A stretch of 64,000 nt of DNA from Sphingomonas pruni NBRC 15498 (lineage in GTDB: Bacteria > Pseudomonadota > Alphaproteobacteria > Sphingomonadales > Sphingomonadaceae): contig NZ_BCYZ01000010.1 of assembly GCF_001598455.1 (NCBI RefSeq), forward strand, positions 31,997-95,996, in the 5' to 3' direction. The notes below the pieces were generated by a model. It saw only the letters and a list, made by a program, of their open reading frames with translations, did not search any database and was not told the origin of the DNA. Of the stretch, positions 16,697 to 25,818 are shown in pieces (positions within the stretch are counted from its first letter, which is position 1; each line of letters begins with the position of its first letter). The position numbers and the translations under genes are program-made.

Positions 16697-16835
16697 CCGG
16701 CTGGCTGACCCATAACGAGCCGGCGCATCCAATGCCCCGTTGCGGGCGTTCCTATGCAATGCTAGGGCGCCGCCACCGTAAACAGGGGCTTCATACGGTC
16801 ATCATGACCTTTCGTGCGAACGCGCGGCGCTTGCC

Positions 16836-18773
16836 GTGAGCGCGGCCACTCCTTCCATCGCAATAACCGACGGGCACGGCGACGACGCGCACGCCGGCCA
16901 CGCGCATGCGCATGGTAATGACGGGCTGATCAAGCTCGCCCTCGGCGCGATCGGTATCGTCTTCGGGGATATCGGCACCAGTCCGCTCTACGCATTCCGC
17001 GAGACGTTCGCCGGGCATCACAAGCTCAGCCTCGACCATGCCCATATCATGGGCGTCACCAGCCTGATGTTCTGGTCGATGATGGTGGTGGTGACGATCA
17101 AGTATGTCGCGATCATCATGCGCGCCGACAATAAGGGAGAGGGGGGGAGCCTGGCGCTGCTCGCACTCATTTCCAGCAAGGCGCAGACCAAGAAATGGAC
17201 TGCAGGCATCATTCTGCTGGGCGTGTTCGCGACGTCGCTTTTCTATGGCGACTCGATGATCACGCCGGCGGTGTCGGTCTTGTCGGCGGTCGAAGGTCTC
17301 GCGGTGGCGCAGCCCGGCATGGCGCATTTCGTGCTGCCGATCGCCATCGCGATCCTGATCTTCCTGTTCGCAATCCAGCAGAGCGGCACGGCGAAAGTGG
17401 GGCTGTTCTTTGGCCCGATCATGCTATTCTATTTCCTGACGATCGCGCTGCTGGGCTCGCTCAGCGTCGCCAAGTCGCCCGAAGTGCTGTGGGCGTTCTC
17501 GCCGACTTATGCCGTCGAATTCTTCCTGCTCGATCCGGTCCGCGCATTCCTCGCGCTGGGCTCGGTGGTGCTGGCGGTGACCGGTGCCGAAGCGCTCTAT
17601 GCCGATATGGGGCATTTCGGGCGCAAGCCGATCGGCATGTCCTGGCTGTGCTTCGTGCTCCCGGCGCTGATTCTCAATTATATGGGCCAGGCGGCATTGC
17701 TGACGCGCGACGGTGCGCCCGCGCTGGAAAGCCCGTTCTATCTGCTGGCGCCGGACTGGTTGCAGCTGCCGCTCGTCATCCTGGCGACCGCAGCCGCGGT
17801 GATCGCGTCGCAGGCGGTGATCTCGGGCGCCTTCTCGGTGACGCAACAGGCGATCCAGCTCGGCTTCGTGCCGCGCCTGCGGATCGAGCATACCAGCGCG
17901 GCGACGGCCGGGCAGATCTATATTCCGCTGATCAACTGGATGCTGATGACGATGGTCATCATCCTGGTATTGTTCTTCCGCACCTCGTCCAATTTGACGA
18001 GCGCTTACGGCATCGCGGTCACCGGCGCGATGACGATCGATACCTGCCTGTTGGCGGTCGTTCTGTTCCGGCTGTGGCATTGGCCGAAATGGGCGGCGAT
18101 CCCGCTGCTCGGGCTCTTCTTCCTGGTCGACGGCGCTTATCTGACCGCCAATCTGACCAAAATCCCCGATGGCGGCTGGTTCCCGCTTTTGGTCGGGCTG
18201 ATCGTCTTCACCATCCTGACGACCTGGGCCAAGGGCCGGCATCTGATGATGGCGCGGCTGCGCGAGGCGGCGATGCCGATCAAGGTGTTCATTTCGTCGG
18301 CCGCGACCTCGGCGACGCGCGTCCCCGGCACCGCGGTGTTCATGACCTCGACCGCCGAGGGCGTGCCGCACGCGCTGCTCCATAACCTCAAGCACAACAA
18401 GGTGCTGCACGAGCGCATCATCCTGCTGACGGTCAAGATCGCCGACGTGCCGTTCGTGCGCCAGGCCGAGAGGGTCAAGCTCGAGCATCTCGGCCATGGC
18501 TTCCACCGCCTGGTGCTGCGCTATGGTTTCATGGAGGAACCGGATGTGCCCGCAGCGTTGGCGCTGGTCACCGGCTGCGGCGACAAGTTCAAGATGATGG
18601 ACACCAGCTTCTTCTTGGCGCGCCAGACATTGTTGCCGTCGAGCAAGCCGGGCATGGCGATCTGGCGCGAAAAGCTGTTTGCCTGGATGCTCCGCAACGC
18701 CGAAAGCGCGATGGAATTCTTCCGCCTGCCGACCAACCGCGTGGTCGAGGTGGGGAGCCAGGTCGAGATCTGA
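16836..18773 (+). CDS. kup: Kup family low-affinity potassium uptake protein
   Basis: 645 residues with about twelve membrane helices and a cytoplasmic C-terminal domain. The family signature is [34 protein letters not shown] and [13 protein letters not shown] are also typical. It takes up K+ with protons. The N-terminus carries a His/Asp-rich stretch ([16 protein letters not shown]) that the family does not need and that could bind metal. The start is GTG. No partner gene is nearby. Confidence 0.95.
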   Translation: MSAATPSIAITDGHGDDAHAGHAHAHGNDGLIKLALGAIGIVFGDIGTSPLYAFRETFAGHHKLSLDHAHIMGVTSLMFWSMMVVVTIKYVAIIMRADNKGEGGSLALLALISSKAQTKKWTAGIILLGVFATSLFYGDSMITPAVSVLSAVEGLAVAQPGMAHFVLPIAIAILIFLFAIQQSGTAKVGLFFGPIMLFYFLTIALLGSLSVAKSPEVLWAFSPTYAVEFFLLDPVRAFLALGSVVLAVTGAEALYADMGHFGRKPIGMSWLCFVLPALILNYMGQAALLTRDGAPALESPFYLLAPDWLQLPLVILATAAAVIASQAVISGAFSVTQQAIQLGFVPRLRIEHTSAATAGQIYIPLINWMLMTMVIILVLFFRTSSNLTSAYGIAVTGAMTIDTCLLAVVLFRLWHWPKWAAIPLLGLFFLVDGAYLTANLTKIPDGGWFPLLVGLIVFTILTTWAKGRHLMMARLREAAMPIKVFISSAATSATRVPGTAVFMTSTAEGVPHALLHNLKHNKVLHERIILLTVKIADVPFVRQAERVKLEHLGHGFHRLVLRYGFMEEPDVPAALALVTGCGDKFKMMDTSFFLARQTLLPSSKPGMAIWREKLFAWMLRNAESAMEFFRLPTNRVVEVGSQVEI

Positions 18774-18795
18774 GCGAGCCGACCTGTCCTTTTGC

Positions 18796-18884
18796 CGTCA
18801 CCTCCGCGCAAGCGGGAGCCCGTCTCTCAACTTTGCATGAAGGGTGAAGGCAGGAGATGGGTTCCCGCTTTCGCGGGAATGACG
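18796..18884. repeat. Palindromic repeat between kup and the RNA ligase-like gene
   Basis: The left arm (CGTCACCTCCGCGCAAGCGGGAG) and right arm (TTCCCGCTTTCGCGGGAATGACG) form a long imperfect hairpin. This is the same general design, with CGTCA/TGACG ends, as the element inside ccmH. The right end abuts GAGGAAA, the ribosome site of the next gene. Confidence 0.7.
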
Positions 18885-18893
18885 AGGAAAGTG

Positions 18894-19400
18894 ATGCAGG
18901 CGTCGGCACCAATTATCATAACCGCCATCATCGGGCGGGAGGACCAGGCATGGCTCGACGCGCTGCGCCGCGCGCATTTTCCGCCCGAGCGCAATTTCCT
19001 CGCCGCGCACCTGACGATGTTCCACCATCTCCCGCCATCGCTTGCGGCTGAAGTGCGGCAACGGCTCGGCGACCTTGCACGGGAAGGGGCACCGGCCGCG
19101 CGCATCGCCGGACCGATGTCGCTCGGCCGTGGGGTTGCCTATCGTATCGACTCCCCCGAACTGGAGGACCTCCGCGCCCGGCTCGCCGATTGCTGGGCCG
19201 ATGTGCTGACGCCGCAGGACCGCGCGCCGTGGCGCCCGCATGTCACGATCCAGAACAAGGTCGAGCCGGCGGAGGCGCGGGTATTGTTCGAGCGCCTGAA
19301 ACGCGACTTTCGGCCGATGCGACTCGAGATAGATGGTTTCGCCAGCTGGTATTATCGCGGCGGACCCTGGGAGACGCTTTCGCGCCACATGGTCGCTTGA
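18894..19400 (+). CDS. 2'-5' RNA ligase / 2H phosphoesterase-like protein
   Basis: 168 residues. The two H-x-T motifs of the 2H phosphoesterase superfamily are present, HLTMFHHLP near the N-terminus and HVTIQNKV near the C-terminus, with normal spacing. Relatives act on 2'-5' or cyclic phosphate RNA ends; the real substrate is unknown. ATG 18894 directly follows the repeat at 18796-18884, with GAGGAAA as ribosome site. Longer frames would translate the repeat and are rejected. Confidence 0.85.
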   Translation: MQASAPIIITAIIGREDQAWLDALRRAHFPPERNFLAAHLTMFHHLPPSLAAEVRQRLGDLAREGAPAARIAGPMSLGRGVAYRIDSPELEDLRARLADCWADVLTPQDRAPWRPHVTIQNKVEPAEARVLFERLKRDFRPMRLEIDGFASWYYRGGPWETLSRHMVA

Positions 19401-19455
19401 CCGCGTCGGGAGCGCTACTTATAGGCCGCCGCTCGCGGCAACGCGGGCCTTTCGG

Positions 19456-19532
19456 GGCGGAGTAGCTCAGCTGGTTAGAGCACGGGAATCATAATCCTGG
19501 GGTCGGGGGTTCAAGTCCCTCCTCCGCTACCA
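19456..19532 (+). tRNA. tRNA-Met (CAT)
   Basis: Complete cloverleaf of 77 bases. The acceptor stem is GGCGGAG/CTCCGCT, the D arm region is AGCTCAGCTGGTTAGAGC and the anticodon loop is ATCATAA (CAT). The T arm is CGGGG-TTCAAGT-CCCTC and CCA is encoded. The elongator methionine type is likely; a CAT tRNA-Ile cannot be strictly excluded by eye. Its last 15 bases, counted to 19533, recur at 20910-20924. Confidence 0.92.
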
Positions 19533-20924
19533 TATTGAACCCCCGACGGGTAAAATAGAAGGATAATAAAGAGTTATCTGAAGGTTTGGTGTCGCACCGC
19601 TACCAATTCATCTGAAAAACGGCCGAAAACAGCCGGTTTGTCCGTCTTGACTCCCCGACGATGGTTGAGTGCGACAAACTCTGGAAATCAGAGCGGACAA
19701 ACTTATTTGTCAGCCATGGCACCGCAGCATCAGCCTTACGTTCCGCGACTGCTGTTGAAGGGCTTTTTAAGTCGCGATCCAGCTAAGGCATCGAAAGAGC
19801 AGGTCCATGTCTTCGATCTGGAGACGGGAAACTCGTTTACGCCGCCTATCGACAAAATCATGGGCGAGACACGGTTCAACGACTTTTGGCTCGACGACGA
19901 AACGTTAGCGACGATTGAACCTGCGGCGAGTCGGATCGAGAGCCGCCTGGCGCCCCTCGTTGAGAATATTCGCGCAACGAAACGGTTGGAGCGGTCGCGC
20001 GAGGAGCGAGAGGATCTCGCCCTCCTTATGGCGTTTCAGTTCATCCGGACGAAGAAAATTCGTCTGCTTCCCGAGAGTCTTGATCGACAAATCCGGGTCC
20101 AGGTCGAGGAGATGGGTTTCGACCCCGGAAGAATAAAGGGCCTCCCGCTATTGAGCGAGGAGATACTCAAGCGAGAGCATGTGAGGCATCAGGTTCAGAA
20201 CCTCGATACTTATGCGAAAATTATCGCCGAGAAGGAGCTGTTCCTGATGATGGCGCCGGACGGATGTACCTTTTATATCGGTGATAACCCGGTCGTCATG
20301 CACACCGATGAGGAGCGGAAGGGATCAAGAGGCCACCTTGGATTGGGCGCTCCTTACATCCAAATTTATCTTCCGCTGTCCGCCGACGTAATGCTCTGCG
20401 CCTATGATAAAGCGGTCTTAGGCCAGCTCATGAGAAGCAATGATGCGGAGGCCAGGCAAATTCAAATGGAGGCGCTTGGTATGCTCACCCGAGGTGAAAT
20501 CACCCCATCTCAAATGAAGCGGACGCTGAATGACATGGCAGCGCTTGATGTTACGACGCCATTGATCAAAACCATTCGCGCCGGCGAGGCGGTGGCCGTG
20601 GCAGCCGAACAAGTCCAATGTTATAACTCACTCCAGGCTTTCCACGCGCATCGCTTTGTAATCGACCCCGACGGCAAGTTCGAAGTAGCAGCGGAAATGG
20701 TGGCGGAGCGAAAGGCTGCGGCCGATTGAGAGTGGGAGATGGCTGGAAAAAGCCGTCACCTATGTTTGCGCGAAAGGCAAAATGACCCATCGTGGAATGC
20801 CCGATCCGCACGGCCCCGGCGGCAAAACCCACCCCACCAGGGTTTCTTTAAACCCATGAAAAATAAAACAAAAGTTCCATCCGTTGTAGTGTGCGTAACG
20901 ACTGTTTCGCTCCTCCGCTACCAT
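19519..20924. mobile_element. Small insert bounded by a 15-bp direct repeat of the tRNA-Met 3' end
   Basis: The bases CTCCTCCGCTACCAT end the tRNA-Met gene (19519-19533) and recur exactly at 20910-20924. Between them lie 1.4 kb with lower GC and a single gene of the DUF4238 type. Duplicated tRNA ends are left by integrase-mediated insertion. No integrase is inside, so it is a remnant or an element mobilised in trans. Confidence 0.6.
19716..20729 (+). CDS. DUF4238-type protein of unknown function
   Basis: 337 residues. The opening HQPYVPRLLLKGFL resembles the family's HxxVPxxxLxxF start, and YIGDNPVVMHTDEE resembles the conserved DNPV motif. VHVFDLETGN and IETxLAxI-like segments lie between. 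No enzymatic role is known to me. ATG at 19716 is chosen because the family N-terminus follows at once. Codon use and GC are lower than in neighbours, and the gene is alone between duplicated tRNA-Met ends, so it arrived by transfer. No signal peptide or membrane segment is seen. Confidence 0.7.
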   Translation: MAPQHQPYVPRLLLKGFLSRDPAKASKEQVHVFDLETGNSFTPPIDKIMGETRFNDFWLDDETLATIEPAASRIESRLAPLVENIRATKRLERSREEREDLALLMAFQFIRTKKIRLLPESLDRQIRVQVEEMGFDPGRIKGLPLLSEEILKREHVRHQVQNLDTYAKIIAEKELFLMMAPDGCTFYIGDNPVVMHTDEERKGSRGHLGLGAPYIQIYLPLSADVMLCAYDKAVLGQLMRSNDAEARQIQMEALGMLTRGEITPSQMKRTLNDMAALDVTTPLIKTIRAGEAVAVAAEQVQCYNSLQAFHAHRFVIDPDGKFEVAAEMVAERKAAAD

Positions 20925-20966
20925 TTCGACAGTCCGGTTGGACGTCTGGCGGATGATTTGGCGGTG

Positions 20967-20994
20967 GCACCGCCATTGTCGCACCGCCATTGTC
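20967..20994. repeat. Tandem duplication of a 14-mer (GCACCGCCATTGTC x2)
   Basis: Two exact adjacent copies, 20967-20980 and 20981-20994. The preceding GGCGGTG makes a small palindrome with the first copy. Function unknown; replication slippage at a hairpin is a simple origin. Confidence 0.75.
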
Positions 20995-21053
20995 GATACG
21001 CACACCTTCCGCTTCCAAGCCTTTGGCCTCATCGGACTGCGCTCTAGAGTCGT

Positions 21054-21223
21054 TTTCAGCTTCGCTGAATCGGTACCGGCCCGCTCCCCCACCCGGCCGC
21101 CCATAGAATACCCTGTTCGGCGGCCGGGTGGGGGAGCGGGCGGAGCAGAAGGTTCCGGCGATGCGCAGCATCGTTGGAATGACTGCGTAGGGCGGTACCG
21201 CAACCGTTTCAGCTTCGCTGAAA
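21054..21223. repeat. Nested inverted repeats with a 22-bp perfect hairpin
   Basis: The centre is a perfect 22-bp stem (21080-21101 with 21119-21140, CCCGCTCCCCC... arm) and a 17-base loop. Outside it on each side is a CGGTACCG palindrome (21071-21078; within 21192-21201). Outside these are two copies of TTCAGCTTCGCTGAA (21055-21069 and 21208-21222), themselves dyads. The layered symmetry suggests a small non-autonomous element. Confidence 0.7.
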
Positions 21224-21504
21224 CAGAGTTTAGGCAGGGCGCCTTTCTCCAATTCGGACATTCTGTCTGGCCATCGGCGGCGAGTTTCTCGCCGTCGCGT
21301 GAGCCTGCCCGGACGCCACTGCGCGTTCTCGCGAGCCTCGCTGCCGCGTCATCGGGGTTGTCCGATGAGATCAAGCGCGACTGAGACGCTGCAGGACAGC
21401 AAAATTTTTAGGTAGTCCCACAATCTGGGATATGCGCACAATATTTGGCCTTTACACTCCGTGCCGATCTGTCTGACAATCCGCTTTTTGAAGATTGGGA
21501 AGAC

Positions 21505-22857
21505 ATGAAGCTGATCGCCGCCGCATTGCTCGCCCTGACTGCCATCGTCGGGTCGGCCGCGGCACCGGCCGCAGATACGCCGCGCGAATGGGTCGACGCC
21601 AAGACCGGGCACCATGTCGTCCGAATCTCGACCGGTCCCGGCATGTCGAGCCTCTATTTCAATCAGCAGGCCTTCACCCCGCAAGGGGACAAGATGGTCA
21701 TCTCGACGGCGCAAGGGATCGCTGCGGTCGATATGAAGACGTGGAAAATTTCACCCATCGTCATCGGCAAGGGACTGCAATTGCTGTTCACCGGCCGCAA
21801 GACGCGCACCGTCTATTATTCGACGCGGGGCCGCTCGATCGACGGCGCCGGTGCGGCGGACCGCGATGGCCAGACTGGCCCGATCGAGGTCTGGGCGGCG
21901 GACATCGACAGCGGAAAGACCCGGAAGATCGCGGACGTACCGGCTGGCGGCATCGCCACGATCAACGCCGATGAAACCTTGCTGGCCGGAGCGGTGACCG
22001 AACGGGCGATGCCGCTTCAGCCGGGCGCGGCCGGGCGTGACTCCCGTTTCGACCAGGCGGCCTATGCCGCCAACGGCCCCGACGGCAAGCCGTTGACGTT
22101 CGCAGAGGCCAAGGAAGTACGGCTCAACGAACGGCTCGAAGCCAAGATACCGATGGAGATATTCACCATCGATATCCGAACCGGCGAGCGCAAGAGGGTG
22201 GTCGCGTCGACCGACTGGCTCAACCACCTTCAATTCTCGCCCACCGATCCTGGTCTGCTGATGTTTTGCCATGAGGGCCCCTGGCACAAGGTCGACCGGA
22301 TCTGGACGATCAGGACCGACGGCACCGGCCTGACCAAGATCCATAGTCGTACGATGAACATGGAAATCGCCGGACACGAATTCTGGTCACCCGACGGCAA
22401 GACCATCTGGTACGACCTGCAAACGCCGCGCGGCGAAGTTTTCTGGCTCGCGGGATACGATCTCGCGACGGCCAAGCGGCGCTGGTACAAGGTCGACCGC
22501 AACCAATGGTCGGTCCATTACAATATCTCGCCCGACCAGACCCTATTCTCCGGCGACGGCGGTGACAGCGAAATGGTCGCGCACGCGCCGGACGGCAAAT
22601 GGCTGTATTTGTTTCGCCCCAAGGCAATTCCCGATGTCGCGGGCATCCATGCGTCGGGCTCAGAGGCGCTAATCGCGCCCGGCACATTAGAGGGCGAGAA
22701 GCTCGTCGACATGTCCAGGCAGGATTATCGGCTGGAGCCCAACGCCCGTTTTTCACCCGACGGCAAATGGCTGATCTTCCGCTCGAACATGGAAGGTGAG
22801 CCGGGAATCTACGCGGTCGAGATCGCCCGCTCGGGAGTGACGAAGCGGCCCTCGTGA
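21505..22857 (+). CDS. ogl: Oligogalacturonate lyase (PL22)
   Basis: About 450 residues with a signal peptide (MKLIAAALLALTAIVGSAAAPA). The family is a seven-bladed beta-propeller that splits short oligogalacturonides into 4-deoxy-5-keto-uronate with a Mn ion. Recognisable blocks are HLQFSPTDPGLLMFCHEGPW, EFWSPDGKTIWYD and RNQWSVHYNISPD; the last holds the Gln and His metal ligands known for this family. ATG 21505 has GGGA before it. Most characterised Ogl enzymes are cytoplasmic, so a signal peptide here implies periplasmic action. It stands at the left end of the pectin locus, next to an IclR regulator. Confidence 0.88.
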   Translation: MKLIAAALLALTAIVGSAAAPAADTPREWVDAKTGHHVVRISTGPGMSSLYFNQQAFTPQGDKMVISTAQGIAAVDMKTWKISPIVIGKGLQLLFTGRKTRTVYYSTRGRSIDGAGAADRDGQTGPIEVWAADIDSGKTRKIADVPAGGIATINADETLLAGAVTERAMPLQPGAAGRDSRFDQAAYAANGPDGKPLTFAEAKEVRLNERLEAKIPMEIFTIDIRTGERKRVVASTDWLNHLQFSPTDPGLLMFCHEGPWHKVDRIWTIRTDGTGLTKIHSRTMNMEIAGHEFWSPDGKTIWYDLQTPRGEVFWLAGYDLATAKRRWYKVDRNQWSVHYNISPDQTLFSGDGGDSEMVAHAPDGKWLYLFRPKAIPDVAGIHASGSEALIAPGTLEGEKLVDMSRQDYRLEPNARFSPDGKWLIFRSNMEGEPGIYAVEIARSGVTKRPS

Positions 22858-23029
22858 CTATGGGCGGTGCTGGTGATGTGCTGTGTGGTCGGTCACGCCG
22901 GTCCCTTTCTCTTCCGTTTCGAGCTTCGGACAGCTAGTGAAAGGGCGGGGAGGAAACTATCTCGTTCCGCGACCCTCAGACTAATCAGCATTCACCAGTG
23001 CGCCAACGTTAGCGCGGAGATAGAATTCG

Positions 23030-23815
23030 ATGTCGAAAGATACTGACGTCAAGGATCCCTACGCTTCGTTGAAGGGCGCTCAATCGTTGATGCGCGCGTT
23101 GGACATTCTCGACCAAGTAATCAACGGCCCGGTGAAATCGGCGGACTTGGCGCGAAATCTCGATCTCACGCGATCGACGACGCATCGACTTGCCCAGGCC
23201 CTGAGGGCGCGCGACTATCTTGCGATCACCCCGGACGGATATTCGCTGGGTCCGAAGCTTCTCCAGCTCGGATCGATGGCGCAGGAGCAGACCGATTACG
23301 TGCGGGTCGCCAGGCCGCATCTCGAAGCGCTTTCGGCGGAAACCGGATATTGCGTGTTTCTCGGCAAGCGCGAGGGCGACTGGTCTCGCCACCTCGATCG
23401 GGTGACCGGGCGGCAGCGGCTGCGTGTGGCGACGGCACCCGGGGACCGGCGATTGATTGTCGAAACCGGCATCGGCAAGGCGCTGCTGCTCGACCAATCG
23501 GAAGACTCGCTCACCAAATTGTTCCAGGCCGAAAAGCCCGACGCCAGCGCGAAGAAGCTGAAAGAATGGCTCGACGCGATGCGCGAGAACAAGGCGCGCG
23601 GTGTGGTGCTGCACGAGAGCGAAGCCGGCGATTTCGTTCGGTCCGTCGCTGCGCCGGTGCGGAACGACAAGGGCAACATCGTCGTCGCCATCAGCATCGC
23701 CGGAGCGGCCGCCTATCTGACGGACAAGGTCCTCGACGAGCTCGCCGCCCCGGTGAAAGCGGCGGCAGCGAGCATCGGTGCCTCGCTTGGATATAGAGCG
23801 TCCACTTCCGACTAA
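23030..23815 (+). CDS. IclR family regulator (KdgR-like)
   Basis: 261 residues. The N-terminal winged helix (LMRALDILDQVINGPVKSADLARNLDLTRSTTHRLAQALRARDYL) is followed by the IclR effector domain (TGYCVFLGKREGDW, ETGIGKALLLDQ, AAPVRNDKGNIVVAISIAG). In many proteobacteria an IclR protein, KdgR, senses 2-keto-3-deoxygluconate from pectin. The place between ogl and other pectin genes supports that role but does not prove it. A clear GGAG lies before the ATG. Confidence 0.88.
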   Translation: MSKDTDVKDPYASLKGAQSLMRALDILDQVINGPVKSADLARNLDLTRSTTHRLAQALRARDYLAITPDGYSLGPKLLQLGSMAQEQTDYVRVARPHLEALSAETGYCVFLGKREGDWSRHLDRVTGRQRLRVATAPGDRRLIVETGIGKALLLDQSEDSLTKLFQAEKPDASAKKLKEWLDAMRENKARGVVLHESEAGDFVRSVAAPVRNDKGNIVVAISIAGAAAYLTDKVLDELAAPVKAAAASIGASLGYRASTSD

Positions 23816-23852
23816 GCCCCGGTGTCAGTAGAGCGGAAATAGGCGTCGCTCA

Positions 23853-25763
23853 TCACGGGTTCGGCATGGTGAACAGCCGGTCATAATCGCGCCAATGTGC
23901 ATTCATGGTGCGGACCTTTTGCCGCAGCACGGATTGGAAATTGGGGCCTAGTTTCATGATCGTCTCCTCGCCGTTGCTGGCGGCGAGATCGAGCAGCGGG
24001 CGGCTGCTGCTCGACATCAGCTTGTCGAGCGCCACCGCCGTATCGATCTCGCGTCGCGCGGTGTTGATCATGTCGGCGCGCGCCCAATCGCTCTGTGTGC
24101 CCAGGACCGGATGGGCTTCGGGTTTTGCGTTCAGCGCCGTGACACGGTCCAGCTGGGCCTGATAGCCGACCATGTCGTCGGCCGACTGCAACAAATAGCC
24201 GAGTGCATGAACCCTCTTGCTCGTGAGCCGCCAATAGTCCGCAGCGTCGGACGTGGTTGCGGAGGCGGCGAGGGTGTCGAAATCCTTCTGCGCGCGTCGG
24301 ACGCGCGGCATGGAGATTTCGATGGCGCGTTGGAACAGCAGGTGCGCGCCCCATCCTTCGTACATGCGCATTGCCTGGATGTCGGCCAGATTGGACGCCG
24401 ATTCTTCGGTTCCGGCCTGAAAGAGAAAGCGGCGATAGCCGGCCTTTTCGGCGTCGGTCAGCTCGGCCGGGATCGGCACCATCGGCCGTTCGATCCAGCG
24501 ATTGAGCACGTGGCCCATGCGCAGCATCGGACCGAAGTCGAGCACGTCGAGATATTTGCGGACATCGTTGAGCGCGCTCCAGGCATCGATCAGCGTGTCG
24601 GCCTGGTTGTCGCCCACTTCGGATGCTGCGAAGCGGCGTAGCGCCGAGAGCCGCTCGGCCGTCGTCGCCATCGGCTGATCAGCGGTCGACTTGAACAATC
24701 GGAAGGCGAAATCCTCGCTTTCGCGATCGCCGAGCAGATAGGCCTTGTGGGTACCGCTCGACCTGGGGATTGGATCGAAACTCGGAACGACGAGCCCGAC
24801 GACCGGAGAGAACGCGCCGTCGTCGATTCTGGTGATGCCGGTCTCGAACGGGCGTCCGTCAGGGCCTTCCTTGCCGTTTACGGCGAGATCGGTCGGGAGC
24901 TTGCGCTGGATATTTTCGAGCACGTCCGGACCGAAGGTGGGGATCATCCAGGGCCGTGGCGGTATCTGATTGACGTTGATGCGGATCCGGTGCCCCGACG
25001 TGGCTGCCGCCTGCTGAATGTTGCTCATGAAGCCGACCACTCTGTCGGCGAGCGGCACGTCGCGGTTTTCGGGTACGCCATTCGCGCCGGGATACAGGCC
25101 AGGCGCCCAATCGAAGCCCGACCCGGCGTCGGTCGTGACCCACAGAAACGTCTCGATCTGCGGGCATGCCGACAGGAGTGCATTGGTCGACTCCCGATAC
25201 ATCGCCAGCACATCGGGATTGGCCACGTTCGGTGCGAAATAGACCTTCTTCGATCGCGTGACCTGGTCGATGCGGGGGCCGCGATATTCGGGATGGGCGG
25301 CGAAGAACGCCTCGGGCAGGACGCCGGGCTCGTTCGCGCTCCAGATCGCTTTCAGATCGTATTTGCCGAGAATGCGGCAGCGCTCCGCAACGATGCGCTG
25401 GACGCGCGCCGCATAGGCCACGTCCATGAACGGTCGGACCGCCTCGGGCGGGAATATCTTGAACAAGGTGGCGTGGTGCGCGAACCACGCCGGATAGGGA
25501 TCGTCGGCGTCCAATTCCCAATAGGCGATCGGAAGCCCTTCGGTGACGACTACCTCCGTCGCACCCAATTCGCGCGCCATCCTGGCGCGGCGGTCGAAGT
25601 CGGCGAGATCGTCGGCATCCCGGCTCGCCATCGAAGCGCCGGTCGACTTTTCCCTTGAGGTGGCGATTTTTCCGGCTGCGACGGCGGGCGTAGCGACCAT
25701 CGTCGGCGCGAGCACCGCAAGAAGGGACATCGTCACGGCGCGCCACGTCGGCAAACGTCTCAT
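23853..25763 (-). CDS. Secreted protein of unknown function in the pectin locus, possibly a TIM-barrel glycosidase
   Basis: 636 residues with a signal peptide (MRRLPTWRAVTMSLLAVLAPTMVATPAVAA). I do not recognise the family. The first 350 residues alternate strands and helices in a barrel-like way: LGATEVVVTEGLPIAYWELD, YDLKAIWSANEPGVLPEAFF, IETFLWVTTDAGSGFDWAPG and HRIRINVNQIPPRPWMIP. Acidic residues sit at strand ends, as in alpha-glucuronidase-like hydrolases. The C-terminal 250 residues are helical. It is 55 bp downstream of the PL26-like gene, in the same direction, so probably co-transcribed. A role on rhamnogalacturonan is inferred from context only. Confidence 0.6.
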   Translation of the reverse strand: MRRLPTWRAVTMSLLAVLAPTMVATPAVAAGKIATSREKSTGASMASRDADDLADFDRRARMARELGATEVVVTEGLPIAYWELDADDPYPAWFAHHATLFKIFPPEAVRPFMDVAYAARVQRIVAERCRILGKYDLKAIWSANEPGVLPEAFFAAHPEYRGPRIDQVTRSKKVYFAPNVANPDVLAMYRESTNALLSACPQIETFLWVTTDAGSGFDWAPGLYPGANGVPENRDVPLADRVVGFMSNIQQAAATSGHRIRINVNQIPPRPWMIPTFGPDVLENIQRKLPTDLAVNGKEGPDGRPFETGITRIDDGAFSPVVGLVVPSFDPIPRSSGTHKAYLLGDRESEDFAFRLFKSTADQPMATTAERLSALRRFAASEVGDNQADTLIDAWSALNDVRKYLDVLDFGPMLRMGHVLNRWIERPMVPIPAELTDAEKAGYRRFLFQAGTEESASNLADIQAMRMYEGWGAHLLFQRAIEISMPRVRRAQKDFDTLAASATTSDAADYWRLTSKRVHALGYLLQSADDMVGYQAQLDRVTALNAKPEAHPVLGTQSDWARADMINTARREIDTAVALDKLMSSSSRPLLDLAASNGEETIMKLGPNFQSVLRQKVRTMNAHWRDYDRLFTMPNP

Positions 25764-25818
25764 CCTTTCACTCCAAATATGCCTCGCGCCTTCCACAGCC
25801 CCAGGCGTCCGCGGCGCC

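Larger units (their letters stand above)
20730..21504. other. Repeat-rich non-coding region between the tRNA-Met insert and ogl
   Basis: No gene is supported. It contains the right-hand tRNA-Met repeat (20910-20924), a tandem 14-mer (20967-20994), a nested inverted-repeat block (21054-21223) and, close to ogl, a small dyad TCCCA-CAATC-TGGGA (21416-21430) that could be a regulatory site. Open frames on the minus strand here are translations of the repeats. Confidence 0.6.

Noticed and set aside
20760..21374. 204- and 137-residue minus-strand frames near the tRNA-Met insert
   Set aside because: They translate the nested repeats (FSEAE-type segments appear twice because the DNA repeats) and have no ribosome site or family match.
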